Position numbers and translations under genes: made by a program. A stretch of DNA of 64,000 bases from Molanna angustata. Its lineage: Eukaryota > Arthropoda > Insecta > Trichoptera > Molannidae. The first letter of the stretch is position 1, and the number at the start of each line of letters is the position of its first letter. Shown here piece by piece: positions 1 to 11,500 of the stretch. The DNA lies in NCBI GenBank assembly GCA_963576475.1, contig OY754981.1, positions 18,070,570 through 18,134,569 of the forward strand, given 5' to 3'. Below the pieces are notes generated by a model, which did not search any database, had not been told where the DNA came from, and saw only the letters and a list, made by a program, of their open reading frames with translations.

Positions 1-97
1 TAAATTTGTGTTTGTGTGTTTATAGTTTTGTACGTATTATTCAATTATACATAATATCGCCATCGATAGATGGATCTCATGTGTTACATGCAACTAG
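1..97 (+). mobile_element. Helitron, 3' end (copy H1)
   Basis: The window opens inside a Helitron copy. It carries the family's 3' end: a decayed inverted repeat near 62-75, a CATGT-GTT-ACATG hairpin, then CAACTAG ending at 97 and followed by T. It faces copy H2 tail to tail across about 350 bp. Confidence 0.8.
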
Positions 98-449
98 TAA
101 TATTTAAATATGAATGAAAATAAAATTTCAAGAGATGCGGAGTATTAACCTACAAATGAAAACTATGTACCTACCTACTAAACATATAACATGAAAATAT
201 ATTATAGTATTGCACGAGTATTTTTATATTTGGCAAGACTAAAAATACTGAAATAATATCAGTTAACATACCTGTGCCAAAAAAAAAAACATCTCACAAT
301 TTAGATTAAGATTTCACCTACAGTTAATACATCGACGAAAGGAAAAAATAAATCAGTAAAAAAATTAAACGTGATCCCAACATCACCGACGATATTTGAT
401 TTCATAATTTTTTTTTCCTTTTTTCCTCATTATTTATTTTATAAATTTA
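98..449. other. AT-rich spacer between two Helitron 3' ends
   Basis: I see no coding potential, tRNA-like region or structured repeat here, only A- and T-rich single-copy-looking DNA. Confidence 0.5.
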
Positions 450-1310
450 CTAGTTGCATGTAATACATGAGATCCAACTGTCGATGATCTATAGTACCTA
501 CCAAATAAATTGAAGAATACGTACCAAACTATAAACACTTAAACACAAATTCATAAACATTTTAAGATATCATGTATTCTATTATAAAACATGTAGGTAT
601 GTACCTATATCAAGATAGTATGGAGGTCAGTCTTTTTTTCCTACCCAGAATATGAAAACAGGATGAAGGTATGTATGTATGGGTATTACAAGAGTTATTT
701 GAGAAAAATATTAGAAAAAGGTAAGGTCCCGTACAGCGAGAATATTGCTTACTGGACCTCAACTTACATTATTCTTAAATAACTCCCGTAAAACGACCCT
801 TTGTTTGTAGATTAAATATCAAACTATTGAGTCCTCGTAGATATTGTGTAGTGTATACTGCCATACAAATTGTACGAAACGATGTCGTCAATAAATTCAA
901 TTTTTATAAATATTGTTAAAAGAAATGAGATTTACTACTACAATGTTAATATTTTATAGCAAATTAAATTATCTAGTTGGGGTGTTTCGGCTTTTTTCGA
1001 TATTTTTAAAAACTTTGTAAATATAGGCAGTTAAACACATATATTTATAATAATAATGAACACTTCCTTGCACCCTGCGCAAGTGGCGAATTTACTGCCG
1101 TATGGCAATTTCTTCCAACTAACCAGTGTTTCCAGCCCAGAGAAGCAATATTTGCGTGAGAAATAAATTTAAATAAATTTTTCCTCTGCTGAGAATCGAA
1201 CCCAGGACGCCCGCACAGAAACCGAACGGCTTACCAACTGTGCCACGGCGGTCGGCTTTATCATAAAAAAATGTTTTTCCTTATGAAAAATGTTAACTGG
1301 ATTTTTTATA
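450..1310 (-). mobile_element. Helitron copy H2, interrupted by SINE-b
   Basis: On the minus strand the element ends in CTAG (450-453) next to the hairpin, and the subterminal inverted repeat TCCAACTGTCGA follows at about 473. The body continues to about 1043, is interrupted by SINE-b, resumes at about 1259 and fades near 1310. The 5' half is missing. A TTTAT pentamer on both sides of the SINE fits a short target duplication. Confidence 0.75.
1044..1258 (-). mobile_element. SINE-b, near full length, in Helitron H2
   Basis: On the minus strand this begins with a tRNA-like head containing an A box (TGGCACAGTTGG) and a B box (GGTTCGATTC). A body follows that includes AACACTGGTTAGTTGGAAG and ends in an ATT-repeat tail. 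The internal Pol III promoter layout and repeated occurrence across the window identify a tRNA-derived SINE. A short open frame across it is an artefact of the tRNA-like part. Confidence 0.85.
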
Positions 1311-2167
1311 ATATTATAAAATATGCGCTTAGTTAATTGAATATCTAAAAGATGCACTTACGTACATAAAACTTTAAGTAGGCATTATATTCGATCTCGA
1401 TTCTAATATCTTAATGATGGAGATTGAACTGATTGATATTAATCTTGTAATGCAATAAGGAGACAATTTATGTATTCGTATCATAATTTTATGCACAACA
1501 TAACGTTTACTGCCCAAAGCTAAAAAACTATGAAATATTATATGTACCTAAGTATGTACTTAAATATAAGTATATTATCAGGAAATCATATTATAAAGAT
1601 TATTTTTTAATAAGAACTTGAGTTTGTTTGAAGCCTGACCCTGGATGAACTAGAAACTAGAATAGAGGGGCAGGAGATGATGATCAAAGAGTATATAATA
1701 CCTAATGATGATGATGAATGACATTATAACAATCTTACCTTCCATTAGTTTACACGTTATGTGAATTATGTGAATGATAATTGAAAACCTTAACACTAAT
1801 AATTTTACAAAGTTAAAATTTAAAAAAAATGTTTATATTTGATTAATTTATCATAATAGCTATGTGAAATATACGAAAATTATGACATTTAAATTCAACA
1901 AGGACTCTTTTTTATTTTAAATTTTATGGCTTAATAACATTGCATTCTGCGATCGGTTTGATTTAAATACAGAATAAAATAATATTTTGATTTATTAAAG
2001 TGGCAACACTTTAATTTGGCGGGAAAGTGAAGGACGAGTACCTACTAGTACAACCTACTAATGAGTGTCACTCGACACTCACACCGTTTTATCACTACTA
2101 TTGTAATATTTTTTTATTATGACAATTTACTGCAAGGTAATCATTAATCATCAACTCTTAGATATTA
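1311..2167. other. AT-rich region without recognised feature
   Basis: I see no supported gene. A few short ATG/GATGAT runs near 1680-1720 resemble the 3' tails of RTE-type LINEs but are too short to call. Confidence 0.45.
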
Positions 2168-3290
2168 CTAGTTGCATGTAACATTTGAGATCCAACTGTC
2201 GATAGCGATAGTATGTATAGTTGAAGAATAAGTACCTACCAAACTATAAACCCATAAATCCAAATTATTGAATATTTTAAGATAATTTGTTGTATATACA
2301 ACACATGTAACACATGTGACTGTTGTGATATATGTTCCATATACGTATTTACTCAGAATTCGGAGTAGAACATTCCGTGTGTCTGTGTGTCCGTGTGTCT
2401 GTGTGTCTATGTGTCCCCCCCCCTTCCCTTATAACTTTTGATCCGCTCAATTTACAGAACCCAAATTTTCAGAATATATAAACAGTTATAGGCCTACAAA
2501 ACTTTTATACTCAGAATTTTGAATTTTTGTTTAAGTCAGGGATTATCAACTTTTGAATTAATACTTTATTTTTCAATCTATCTCAAAAACCATATAAGCT
2601 AGAACCCCGAAAATTGGTATAAATATAGACGAATACAAAATCTCAAATTCATTTTTTCAAAAAAAAATCCAGTTTCTCAAACATTTTTCATAAGGAAAAG
2701 CCGACCGCGCCGTGGCACTGTTTCAGTCAGGGGTTATCAACTATTGAATTTTTACTTTATTTTTCCATATACCTCAAAAACCATTAAAGGTAGAAAGCTG
2801 AAAATTTGTATAAATATAGATAAATACAAAATCAAATTAGTTTTTCAAAAAAATTCCGGGGTTTCTCAAACATTTTTTAATAAGAAAAATATTTTTTTTA
2901 TATGATAAATTTATGAGTTTAACTGCCTATATTTCCAAAACTTTTACAAATATCGAAAACAGCCGAAACACCCCAACTAGATAATTTGATTTTCAATAAA
3001 AAATATTAACATTGTAGTAGAAGATCTCAATTTTTTTTTAACAATTTTTTTTATATTCAATAATTTGTATTGAGATTATTGAGATAAACATTTTTTATGA
3101 TAAATTTATGTGTTTAACTGCCTATATTTCCAAAGTTTTTAAAAATTTCGTAAAAAGCCAAAACATACTAACTGGATAATTTAATTTGCTATAAAACATA
3201 TTTACATTGTATTAGTATATATCAAACTTTTTTAACAATTTGGAAAAAAATTGAATATGGTGACGACATCGTTTCAAACAAGGCAATGAA
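2168..3290. mobile_element. Rearranged Helitron cluster (H3)
   Basis: A minus-oriented 3' end (CTAG at 2168-2171, inverted repeat near 2190-2205) runs to about 2330. There it abuts plus-oriented internal Helitron sequence that includes the ACTCAGAATTCGGAGTAGAA block. The internal part is partly duplicated: the block around the phrase GGGATTATCAAC appears near 2540 and again near 2728. Another internal duplication lies around 2890-3130. A scrap of the SINE-b head is embedded at about 2700-2721. This is a composite of at least two copies. Confidence 0.65.
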
Positions 3291-3832
3291 CTTCATAGAA
3301 AGCTTTTGGTTATTTAAAATACATGATACATAATATGTTTAAATTATATAATTATATTGTATCTACATTCTACATAGGTATTTGTATGTTAACTGCATGT
3401 TAGTATTGTGATTTAAATTAGACTACATATTATCATCATATAACGATCTTGGAGTTACACCATTTGACATTCAATACATAATTAGCATTGTTTTACAGTA
3501 TTTCCCTATCGTATGAGAGCTATATACCTATGTTCGTAACAAAGACCTTATATACTTACATTATTATAAGGTCTTTGGTTTGTAAGTATACAATATACAT
3601 ATTGTAAGGTACAAATGTATGGGAGCATTTTTTAAATTAATTTTTGGCGTTCCACCCGATATCGAGTGATATAATGATGGAAGCATTTTATATTGTTAAT
3701 ATTCACTGCATCATTTTCTTCACCCAATTAAATTTTAAGTGCCAAAATATTTTTTTTTATCTTTATTTCATCGGTTGCCTATCTTAATAATATGATATAT
3801 TACAACGTCGATTAAATACACCTGTCCATAAT
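3291..3832. other. AT-rich region with a small imperfect hairpin
   Basis: No gene is seen. Around 3540-3583 the words CAAAGACCTTATA and TATAAGGTCTTTG form an imperfect inverted repeat with a short loop. Confidence 0.45.
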
Positions 3833-3960
3833 TCTTTCTCGATAAAATAAGGAATATTGTTTGTATTGTATGTTGTTAACCCTTCGACGCCAGCCCTATT
3901 TATGGGACAAGAAAGGCACATCGGGGTCCTTTGTTCCCCAAGACTATAAAAATTCACAAT
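3833..3960. repeat. Direct repeat, left copy (possible piggyBac-like end)
   Basis: This segment (CTTTCTCGATAAAATAAGG, then GTTAACCCTTCGACGCCAG) reappears at 4712-5037. TTAA followed by CCC resembles the ends of piggyBac-type elements, but no matching opposite end or transposase is visible, so the class is uncertain. Confidence 0.45.
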
Positions 3961-3964
3961 AAAT

Positions 3965-4711
3965 TTATAAAAAAATAAAAATATGGAAATTCACTCCAGG
4001 CCATCCGTGAGGCATTTTAAGCATTGGAGGAAAGAGCTAGGATGATGGGACTTAGCAAAAATGAAGATTAAACTAAATTAATGATCGCTTCTAAATCTAA
4101 TAACTCAGCTCCACAGATATTCACAGTCGGAAACTACAATTATAAAGTGATAAAGGAGACCAGCCACAATGAAACATGAGAAGAAGTTAGATGAAGAATT
4201 ATGGCTGCTAACAGATGCTTCTACGCCCTACAAAATCTGCTAAGGTCAAAACTGGTTAGGAAAAACACAAAGATCCTCCTGTACAAAACACTCATCAAGC
4301 CGGTCCTCACGTATGCTTCTGAAACCTGGGTGATGAGTAAGCAAACTTCGAACGATCTACGGGCCAATAAAAGAGAATAATGGTCGACATCGTCGATATA
4401 ACAGGGAGCTATATGAGACCTATGGAGAGCCCGGTGTGATCAGTTCCATCAAGATAGGGCGTTTGAGATGGGCTGGTCACGTAATCTGAATGGAAGATGA
4501 CAACCCCACAAAACGCCTCACACTCTCTGTGCCAGAAGGTCGAAGAAAACCAGGAATACCAAGGACTTGATGGATGGACAGTGTCGATGCCCATGCTTCC
4601 GCGGTAGATATTAGAAACTGGAAAACGTAGGCAACGGATAGACGAGAATGGAGAAGACTCCTGGATTCAGCCAGTGCCCACTCAGGACTGTCGAGCTTAT
4701 GATGATGACAA
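3965..4711 (+). mobile_element. LINE 3' fragment (RTE-like), decayed
   Basis: Broken frames encode typical non-LTR retrotransposon C-terminal sequence. I can read a stretch with NRCFYALQNLL, then YKTLIKPVLTYASETW (the conserved region after the RT palm), and later a glycine/arginine-rich GRRKPG-like segment with tryptophans. Stops and shifts break the frame repeatedly. It ends in a GATGATGA tail near 4705, as RTE-type elements often do. The 5' part, including the RT catalytic core, is absent. It lies between the two copies of a direct repeat. Confidence 0.75.
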
Positions 4712-5037
4712 CTCTTTCTCGCTAAAATAAAGAGTATTGTTTATTTATTTTATTTATTTATTTAATACAGCTTCTCGGGCAACTAACAGGTACTTACTAT
4801 GTCAAATATTTTTATAACACGCACCCAATAACAAGTTGTCACATGCTGGAGACTTACGATATTAATCGTCTCACAGATCCAGACTGAAAACACAATTAAA
4901 AACTGTGTCTCCACCGGGAATCGAACCCGGGACCTTTGGATCACAGTCAGATACCCAACCAACTGAGCCACGAAGGCCGACGAAGATTGTTTGTATTATA
5001 ATATGTTGTTAATCCTTCGACGCCAGCCCTATTTATG
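4712..5037. repeat. Direct repeat, right copy, interrupted by SINE-a
   Basis: This is the second copy of the 3833-3915 segment (CTTTCTCGCTAAAATAAAG ... TTAATCCTTCGACGCCAG). It is split by a SINE-a that sits between two ATTGTTT heptamers, a probable target-site duplication. Confidence 0.6.
4746..4986 (-). mobile_element. SINE-a, full length
   Basis: On the minus strand the element begins with a tRNA-like head (A box TGGCTCAGTTGG, B box GGTTCGATTCCCGG). A body containing GTGTTTTCAGTCTGGATCTG follows, then a T/A-rich tail of TTTA repeats at the left end. ATTGTTT flanks both sides. This is the best copy for defining the family. Confidence 0.88.
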
Positions 5038-6084
5038 AATATTTTCTTGTCATTTTATGAAAGTGATTTGCCTTTTTACCAATTTTAAAATAACCTTTTA
5101 CCAATTTTGAAATGGTTTGACAGTTAAAAAAAATGAGAAGCACTATTATGATATTGACACCAGCTCTCTCTCTGCGGTTGCAGAGAGGGCTGTCAGTTCT
5201 ATGGACGCAAGGCGTCCTAGTTAAGTAAAGTGACCAGCTTCGGTCTTGGATCGAGAGAGAATTGAAGGCACTCACCCCAAGGACGCGGTCCTTTCCTCTT
5301 CGACCGTCTGCTAAGGGAGACGCTCAGCAGATCACCCCGTCGTAGACCAGCAGGAAGCTACAGGTGGGTGACGTCCTCAGGTATAGGTCCCCGATCCAGA
5401 ACAAAACAAAAAAAGACAGAGAAGAGATTGCTGAAGAGAAATTCTGGGTCAAGGGCGCGACAGTCTATGGTGATCCTCCCCTCCACACGGTTACAAAGGG
5501 GGCCCTGGCTTTCGCTAGGGCAAACGCTTCCCAGGCCGTCGGCGCCTCGAGTCAGTAATAAAATAGTCAGACGTTAAAATAAAAAAATGGCAAGTTACGA
5601 GACGCACGACGGCCTGAGAAGCTACATCTATCTTTCGGCTTCAGTCTGAAAGAGGCCTCTACAGTTACAAAAATGCTGCCAAAAGATTTACAAAAAGAAA
5701 TTTACCGCGTGGCGGAGGTACCTTGTTTAGCGGCAGTTTGGGGGCCTCTTTCGCTGCAGGACCGATACAGTTCGATCCGTTGGGATTCTCTGGCGGAATC
5801 CCAAGGGTTCTTTTAGTTATAAAGTCGGTACTTTGTGCCGGAGAATCTCCGGCCGTCGTCGAATAAAAATCAGCTGACGAGCTGTTCGTAGCTGTCGTAG
5901 CTGTCAAATTTTGAAAAAGTTCGATTCATTGTCAAAAAAAAAGTTGCCATATAAAAAAATTAAATAATATTTCCCCAAAATCCCGCTGACGGTCGGGGTA
6001 GGTTCCGCGGAGAAATTTAGCCACAACCTACTCTAATAGGACGGTGGATCTCTCTCGCGGACATGGGGCCGAGGCGGGCGGGTA
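5038..6084. other. GC-richer block of unknown nature
   Basis: This roughly 1-kb stretch is clearly richer in G and C than its surroundings and has several short overlapping open frames on both strands, none with a recognisable domain. On the minus strand 5665-5907 stays open for 80 codons with a Thr/Ser/Pro-rich translation but has no ATG start. A strong hairpin (CTCTCTGC ... GCAGAGAG) lies at about 5166-5188. It could be the 5' region of a non-LTR element or a captured gene fragment. I cannot decide. Confidence 0.4.
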
Positions 6085-6375
6085 TCAATATACTTCTAAA
6101 TCCAATGGGGTCTAAGTGAGTATTAGATTTACAAATTTACAAAATTTGAAAAGAATCGAATGAGTACATTAGTCTTTAATCGATAAAGTAAAATGAAGAC
6201 GCCGTACATAGCACACAGCACATAGCACACACACAGATACATTATGATGAAACTTTCAGAATACAATCTCAGCATGATACTAGTTGATAATCTGAAATAA
6301 AAAAATAGCCTTAAAAATTGCGAAATCATAACTCCCTACTATATCCCCTTGGGTTAGTGAGGAGTAAAAATACGA
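6085..6375. repeat. Unclassified interspersed repeat (copy 1)
   Basis: This segment, including GATGAAACTTTCAGAATAC and ACTAGTTGATAATCTG and ending TAGTGAGGAGTAAAAA, is closely matched at 38970-39275. The two copies share order and length, so they are a dispersed repeat of about 290 bp. No class-defining motif is visible. Confidence 0.65.
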
Positions 6376-6405
6376 AGCTTAGAAAACTTCATTTTGCATT
6401 ATTTT

Positions 6406-6580
6406 ATTTTATATTACTTTTCGGTCAAATAACCAGTTCTATGTCAAATATTTATTAAACACGCACCCAATAACAAGTTGCCACATTCTGGAGACTAATA
6501 TTAATCGATCCACATATCCAGACTGAAAATACATTTAAAAACAAAGTCTCCACCGGGAATCGAACCCGGGACCTTTGGAT
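6406..6580 (-). mobile_element. SINE-a, 5'-truncated
   Basis: It matches SINE-a from the body to the B box (GGTTCGATTCCCGG on the minus strand). The A-box half of the tRNA head is missing at the right end. Confidence 0.8.
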
Positions 6581-7478
6581 TTCAATATTAATTTCAATTT
6601 CAATAGTAAGTAGGTAGTTTCATTACTCAACTGAAAACTTCGCCATAGGGAATATTATAATTTATGACGCAAGATATTGAAGTGAACAAATGAACTACAG
6701 ACAGGATATGAAATTAAAGGTGTTCGAATTGAATTTCCAAATAAAATATGTAAATAAATTATTATAATATATTGTTAATATGAGCGAATGTCACTCGAGC
6801 CTCTTTCAAAGTTTACTTCTATATTATCTGTGCTCTTTCATATTGTTTGTCATCGACCGCTCTGGTACCGATGGAACGGATGACGCATGCGCCAAATTAT
6901 TTCGAGACTGTTAATTGAAGGATCAGTAAAGGCACCTCACAGTAATGCAATGTTTGGAATGGCGGGAAAATTTCTGTCTACTCGGGTTAGATGGAGTACT
7001 CCGTGCAATGAGTGAGTCATGGTATATCGCGCGTTTTATTTCTTGGTTGGCAACATACCTATATATTTCTATTTTCTTGTCAAATTCCCGCGGAAAAAAG
7101 CCTTACTTCGATTCATACAAAATTTGCTAACTGCAACATCTAGTATGTAATATGAAAATCGTCAAACGCGCGATATTCCATGACTCACTTATTGTCTCAC
7201 TTATTGAGTAAGTACTCCATCTAGTTAATTATATGAAAATCTATGGTAGGTAAATAATTAATTTATTTGAATGTTTTTTGCTTGATTCTGAAATTAATCA
7301 AGATCAGAGTATTTTTCTATGGTCATACATGTAAGTACCTGCCTCCTACCTATACATTGATCTAATATTTATTATTATTTTCTTCGCCAAATTTTCCACC
7401 AAAATTTCAATACAAAATTTTCTAAATATACTTAAATACTTTTTTTTCTTTTGGATGGCAAACCATAATTCTTGCTAG
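6581..7478. other. Region without recognised gene
   Basis: No supported gene. An inverted repeat joins GGTATATCGCGCGTTT (about 7020) and GCGCGATATTCCATGAC (about 7170), and a second pair, TGGAGTACTCCG and AGTACTCCATCTAG, lies just outside it. This suggests a decayed inverted-repeat element at roughly 6990-7220. Confidence 0.45.
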
Positions 7479-7530
7479 TGATGTTCCTTACATTTTGAAT
7501 TCATTGAAATTCAAAATGTAAGGAACATCA
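7479..7530. repeat. Perfect 23-bp inverted repeat (hairpin)
   Basis: Positions 7479-7501 and 7508-7530 are exact reverse complements with a six-base loop (CATTGA). It lies about 0.6 kb upstream of the first exon of the large gene. Confidence 0.85.
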
Positions 7531-8141
7531 AATTAAAAAATATTAACTATAACTTTGAATTATTTTAATAAATCCTTGTTAACATTTTACTTGGAAAATA
7601 TAAGTAGATATCTTTAATATCCATGAAACTAGGTCACTTATAATCCGTATTCAGTATATTTTTACTTAGATAAATAAAAAAATATTATATATTTTTAATC
7701 ATAAATGAGACTAACTGTTGTATTATTAAAATAATGTACCTATTGTTTAGATATACCTATACAATACTCTATTACGTATTCGCTATTATAACATTTACTT
7801 CAATTAGAGACACACTTGAATGCTTCATAACACAATCTATTATGATTGATGATTGCGCAAATCCAACGATAGAAAGCGTAGAAATGACAGGTATTAAATA
7901 ATACAATTTATCTTAATACCCTTTTTACAATTGCGATATATTTTCTACGTTCGTTCCCACAATTTTTTTCGTATTCGAGATTACGTATTGTACCTACTAC
8001 ACCGGAAGAAAACCCAACAGTCTACAGAGTTTCAGAGAGTAGTGCGCATTAGCTCTGTGCGTATCTTGTTCGTGCTTGTCGCCGCGTTATCGGGGAATAT
8101 TTTGACAGACCAAACGTCAAGTTTCGCGAGTACAGCTGACA
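7531..8141 (+). other. Upstream and 5' leader region of the four-exon gene
   Basis: AT-rich to about 7920, then more mixed in composition to the ATG. No convincing TATA box was seen. An overlapping open frame at 7931-8227 is in a different frame from the coding exon and is probably chance. An in-frame TGA at 8103-8105 limits the real start to 8142. Confidence 0.5.
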
Positions 8142-8519
8142 ATGCCGAAACCGGTGAAGAAAATCAAGTCCTCCGTGGTGAAGAGTCTCTACTCCCACGA
8201 GACGCGGAAGGACGTCGACCTGGCTGATCTGAAATCTCTCAAACTGGAGGACGCCTGGCCGTTCATCAGGGAAGAAATTGAGAAGGAGATCGCCTGCGAC
8301 CTGCTAGTCTGCGTGCCCTACATAACGGAGGCGAACCTCTACCAGCTCACGTCAATTCTGCTGAAGTCTGAAGAGGGACCCAATGGAAAACTGTACGGCC
8401 CAATTGGGAAGTTGACAGATATGATCGACAAGGAGAAGAGCAATCAGGAGTATGTTGAATGGCTCTCGCAGAACGAGTTCCGCGATGACACCTACAAATT
8501 TCCCCATGAAAGTGTCAAA
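8142..8519 (+). CDS. Exon 1 of the unknown gene (residues 1-126)
   Basis: 126 full codons from ATG to the GTACGT donor, ending at a codon boundary. Base composition is visibly richer in G and C than the flanking AT-rich DNA, as expected for coding sequence. It contains the Lys-rich start and a segment with WPFIREEIEKE and CDLLVCVPYI. Confidence 0.85.
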
Positions 8520-11500
8520 GTACGTCATTTCTTGTATTCAACATTTTTATTTCACTAAGAAAATCCATGTTTTCCAATTATTTTAATGTATTCAAACCAA
8601 AGTTTAATCCACAATGGGATTATAAATAATCCAGAATCACATACCCAATCTTCAGTCCTAAGATGATAAATGCATATTTTTTTGTAAAAAAATCGTATTT
8701 TGAAAAAAGTGACGTGAAATTAAAGAGATAAAATATTTTCTAACAAACGAAATTAATCTTAGTTCGTGAAAAACTGATACGCGTAGTTTTCAGCGAAAAA
8801 ATGTACTTACCTGGGTTTTCGTGTTTCCTTGAAAATGTTATCGACAATCTAATACCTACCTATTTTATTAGAACTACGTTTTTGTTATTATTTTATATTA
8901 CTGAAAGAAAGACAGCAAAAATGCGAATTTAATTGATTTAAAATACGTTTTGAATTATGTTGGGAATGATATCATAACATGAAGAAAATCTATGAAAATT
9001 TGAAATGTTTTCGCCGGTTGTGAAATTTGGCCACGCGAAGGTGACGCAAGGGCAAAGCGTAATATAAAATTCTAATACGTAATTTGTTCTTTAGTGTCAA
9101 TCTAATACCTTATTAATTTTTTTATGATAAATGATTGATGACGAATATTATTACTTTTATAAACAAACGAATAACTTATTGCAAACATATAGATTATTTC
9201 AAATAGGTACCTAGGTATATTTGTTATAATGTATGTAGATTTTATGTAAATAATGTGTTTTAGACAGCACAATTCTTAATTATTTATAATATGTGTTTTA
9301 GACAGCTCAATTTTAAAAGTATTTATAATACGTGTTTGAGATAGATCCATTCTGTTTATATGTGTATGTCTGTGAATGTGTTTGTTCTGAATGGTCAGTT
9401 GTGTATGTCTGTGAATGTGTTTGGGATTGATCTGTTCTGTTCATAACGTGTATGAGTTTTGGATACATGTTTGGATCTGTATGTCTGTGAATGTGTTTTG
9501 GATACATAAGTTATGTATCGTTCGTATCTGTACGTGTGTGTTTTGGACAGATCTATTTTGTATGTATATTTTGGACAGTTCAATCCTGTTCGTATACATA
9601 TTTGGTAGAATTTTATTCCATTTGTATTTATATTTTAGACATGTCAGTTTTGTATGAATTGGTTTCGAGCATATCAGCTCTGTTTATATTTATCCAACTG
9701 TCGATTTGTTCAGGAGAACTTTGTTCTCTTAACATATCGACAATGTTTCAAGCCAGGATACGCGAGAATTGTATGCAGAGGTCTATTTTTTTCACGGCTT
9801 TTCCAACTTTGAAGTCAAAAAACACCAACTTAGAGGCTTCGCAGCATATATGTTCCATACACGGATTTACTCAGAATTCGGAGTAGAACATTTCGTGTGT
9901 CTGTGTGTGTGTCCGTCCCCCTTATAACTTTTGATCCGCTCAATTTACAGAGCCCAAAATTTCAGAATATATAAACAGTTACAGTCCTACAAAACTTTTA
10001 TACTCAGAATCTTGAATTTTTGTTTCAGTCAGGGGTTATCAACTTTTGAATTTTTATTTTATTTTTCCATATATCTCAGAAACCATAAAAGCTAGAACGC
10101 TGAAAATTGATACAAACATAGACAAATACAAAATCTCAAATTGGTTTTTTCAAAAAAATTCCGGGGTTTCTCAAACATTTTTTAATAAGAAAAATATTTT
10201 TTTATGATAAATTTATGAGTTTAACTGCCTATATTTCCAAAACTTTTACAAATATCGAAAAAAGCCGAAACACCCCAACTAGATAATTTAATTTTCAATA
10301 AAAAATATTAACATTGTAGAAGAAGATCTCAATTTTTTTTTAAAAAAAATTTAAAAATTGAATTTAGTGACGACACCGCTTCATACATTTTGTATGGCAG
10401 TCGCCTATGCACAATATGTAAGAAGACTTAATAGTTTGATACTTCATCTCCAAACATACATACATACCATCATGCTATTTTCATATTCTGGGTAGGAAAA
10501 AAGGACCTTCCTCCATACTATCCTATCTTGACATACATACCTACATATGTTGTATAGAAAACAAAATATCTTAAAATATTCAATAATTTGTATTTATGGG
10601 TTTATAGTTTGGTACATATTCTTCAACTATACATACTATCGCTATCGACAATTGGATCTCATGTGTTATATGCAACTAGTTTATAATAAATAATACAGTT
10701 CATGTTTTCCACCAATTGAAATTGATTCTGAAATACTTATTGTGCTTAGATCTGACGTGATATTTGGTATCTATCTTTTTATTTATACACATATCTTAAT
10801 TGAATCCTTTATGCGATGTAGGACGTATGTATGTATATTTCTTTTTTAGGTCGATGTAGTTCTTTATTTTCTCTAACGAGACGCATATTATGTGAATACA
10901 TTACTGAAGCATAAACATAGGTATCTTTACATTCATATAATCAAATTTTGCACAGTAAAACCGGTTTACCAAAAAGTAAAAAAGATGCATCAGTGAATAA
11001 ACAATTTGAATATGTTACTATAATGATTTTGTAGTTTTTATGTTTTACTTTTAATGAGTAAGTTCCATTACAATTTTCACAATCATTGACAAAAGTGTTA
11101 CCATTAACTACTCCTGAAATAAATATGGTTGAATATATTCATGAACTTATTTTAATGATTCCTAATAATTCATAAGTAGAAAATTGAATTTAAAAATAAA
11201 CCTAACACCTATAGATATGTAATCAGACTATAGATAAAGTGCATATACATAATCATTGATTTAATTTGTGTATTTATCTTTATTTTAAATAGATACCTAA
11301 GTATTTTTTTAGTCTTAATCTGATAAAAATTTCAAAATTATGCAGATAAATTCATATTTATCATAGATTAAATTAAATCATTTATTGAGATTTGAACCTT
11401 AAACCGTGGATTAAGCACCAAATCGTTCCACGACATCACGCAGGGGTTATAATCGACCTTCGTGACGTCGCGTCGTGGCAGTTAGGTATCTGGTACGTGA

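Noticed and set aside
3885..3900. piggyBac transposon
   Set aside because: Only a TTAA-CCC word is seen. There is no inverted partner end and no transposase.
4900..4985. tRNA gene on the minus strand (A and B boxes)
   Set aside because: The same head recurs with a shared SINE body and tail in several copies, and the cloverleaf is degraded. It is the 5' part of SINE-a. The same holds for the heads of SINE-b and SINE-c.
7931..8227. 98-codon open frame before exon 1
   Set aside because: It has no ATG at its first codon, is in a different frame from the spliced coding sequence, and shows no recognisable protein pattern.
9313..9886. Overlapping 62-131-codon open frames
   Set aside because: They arise from the TG-rich tandem array and the adjoining Helitron, and translate to repeats with no protein character.
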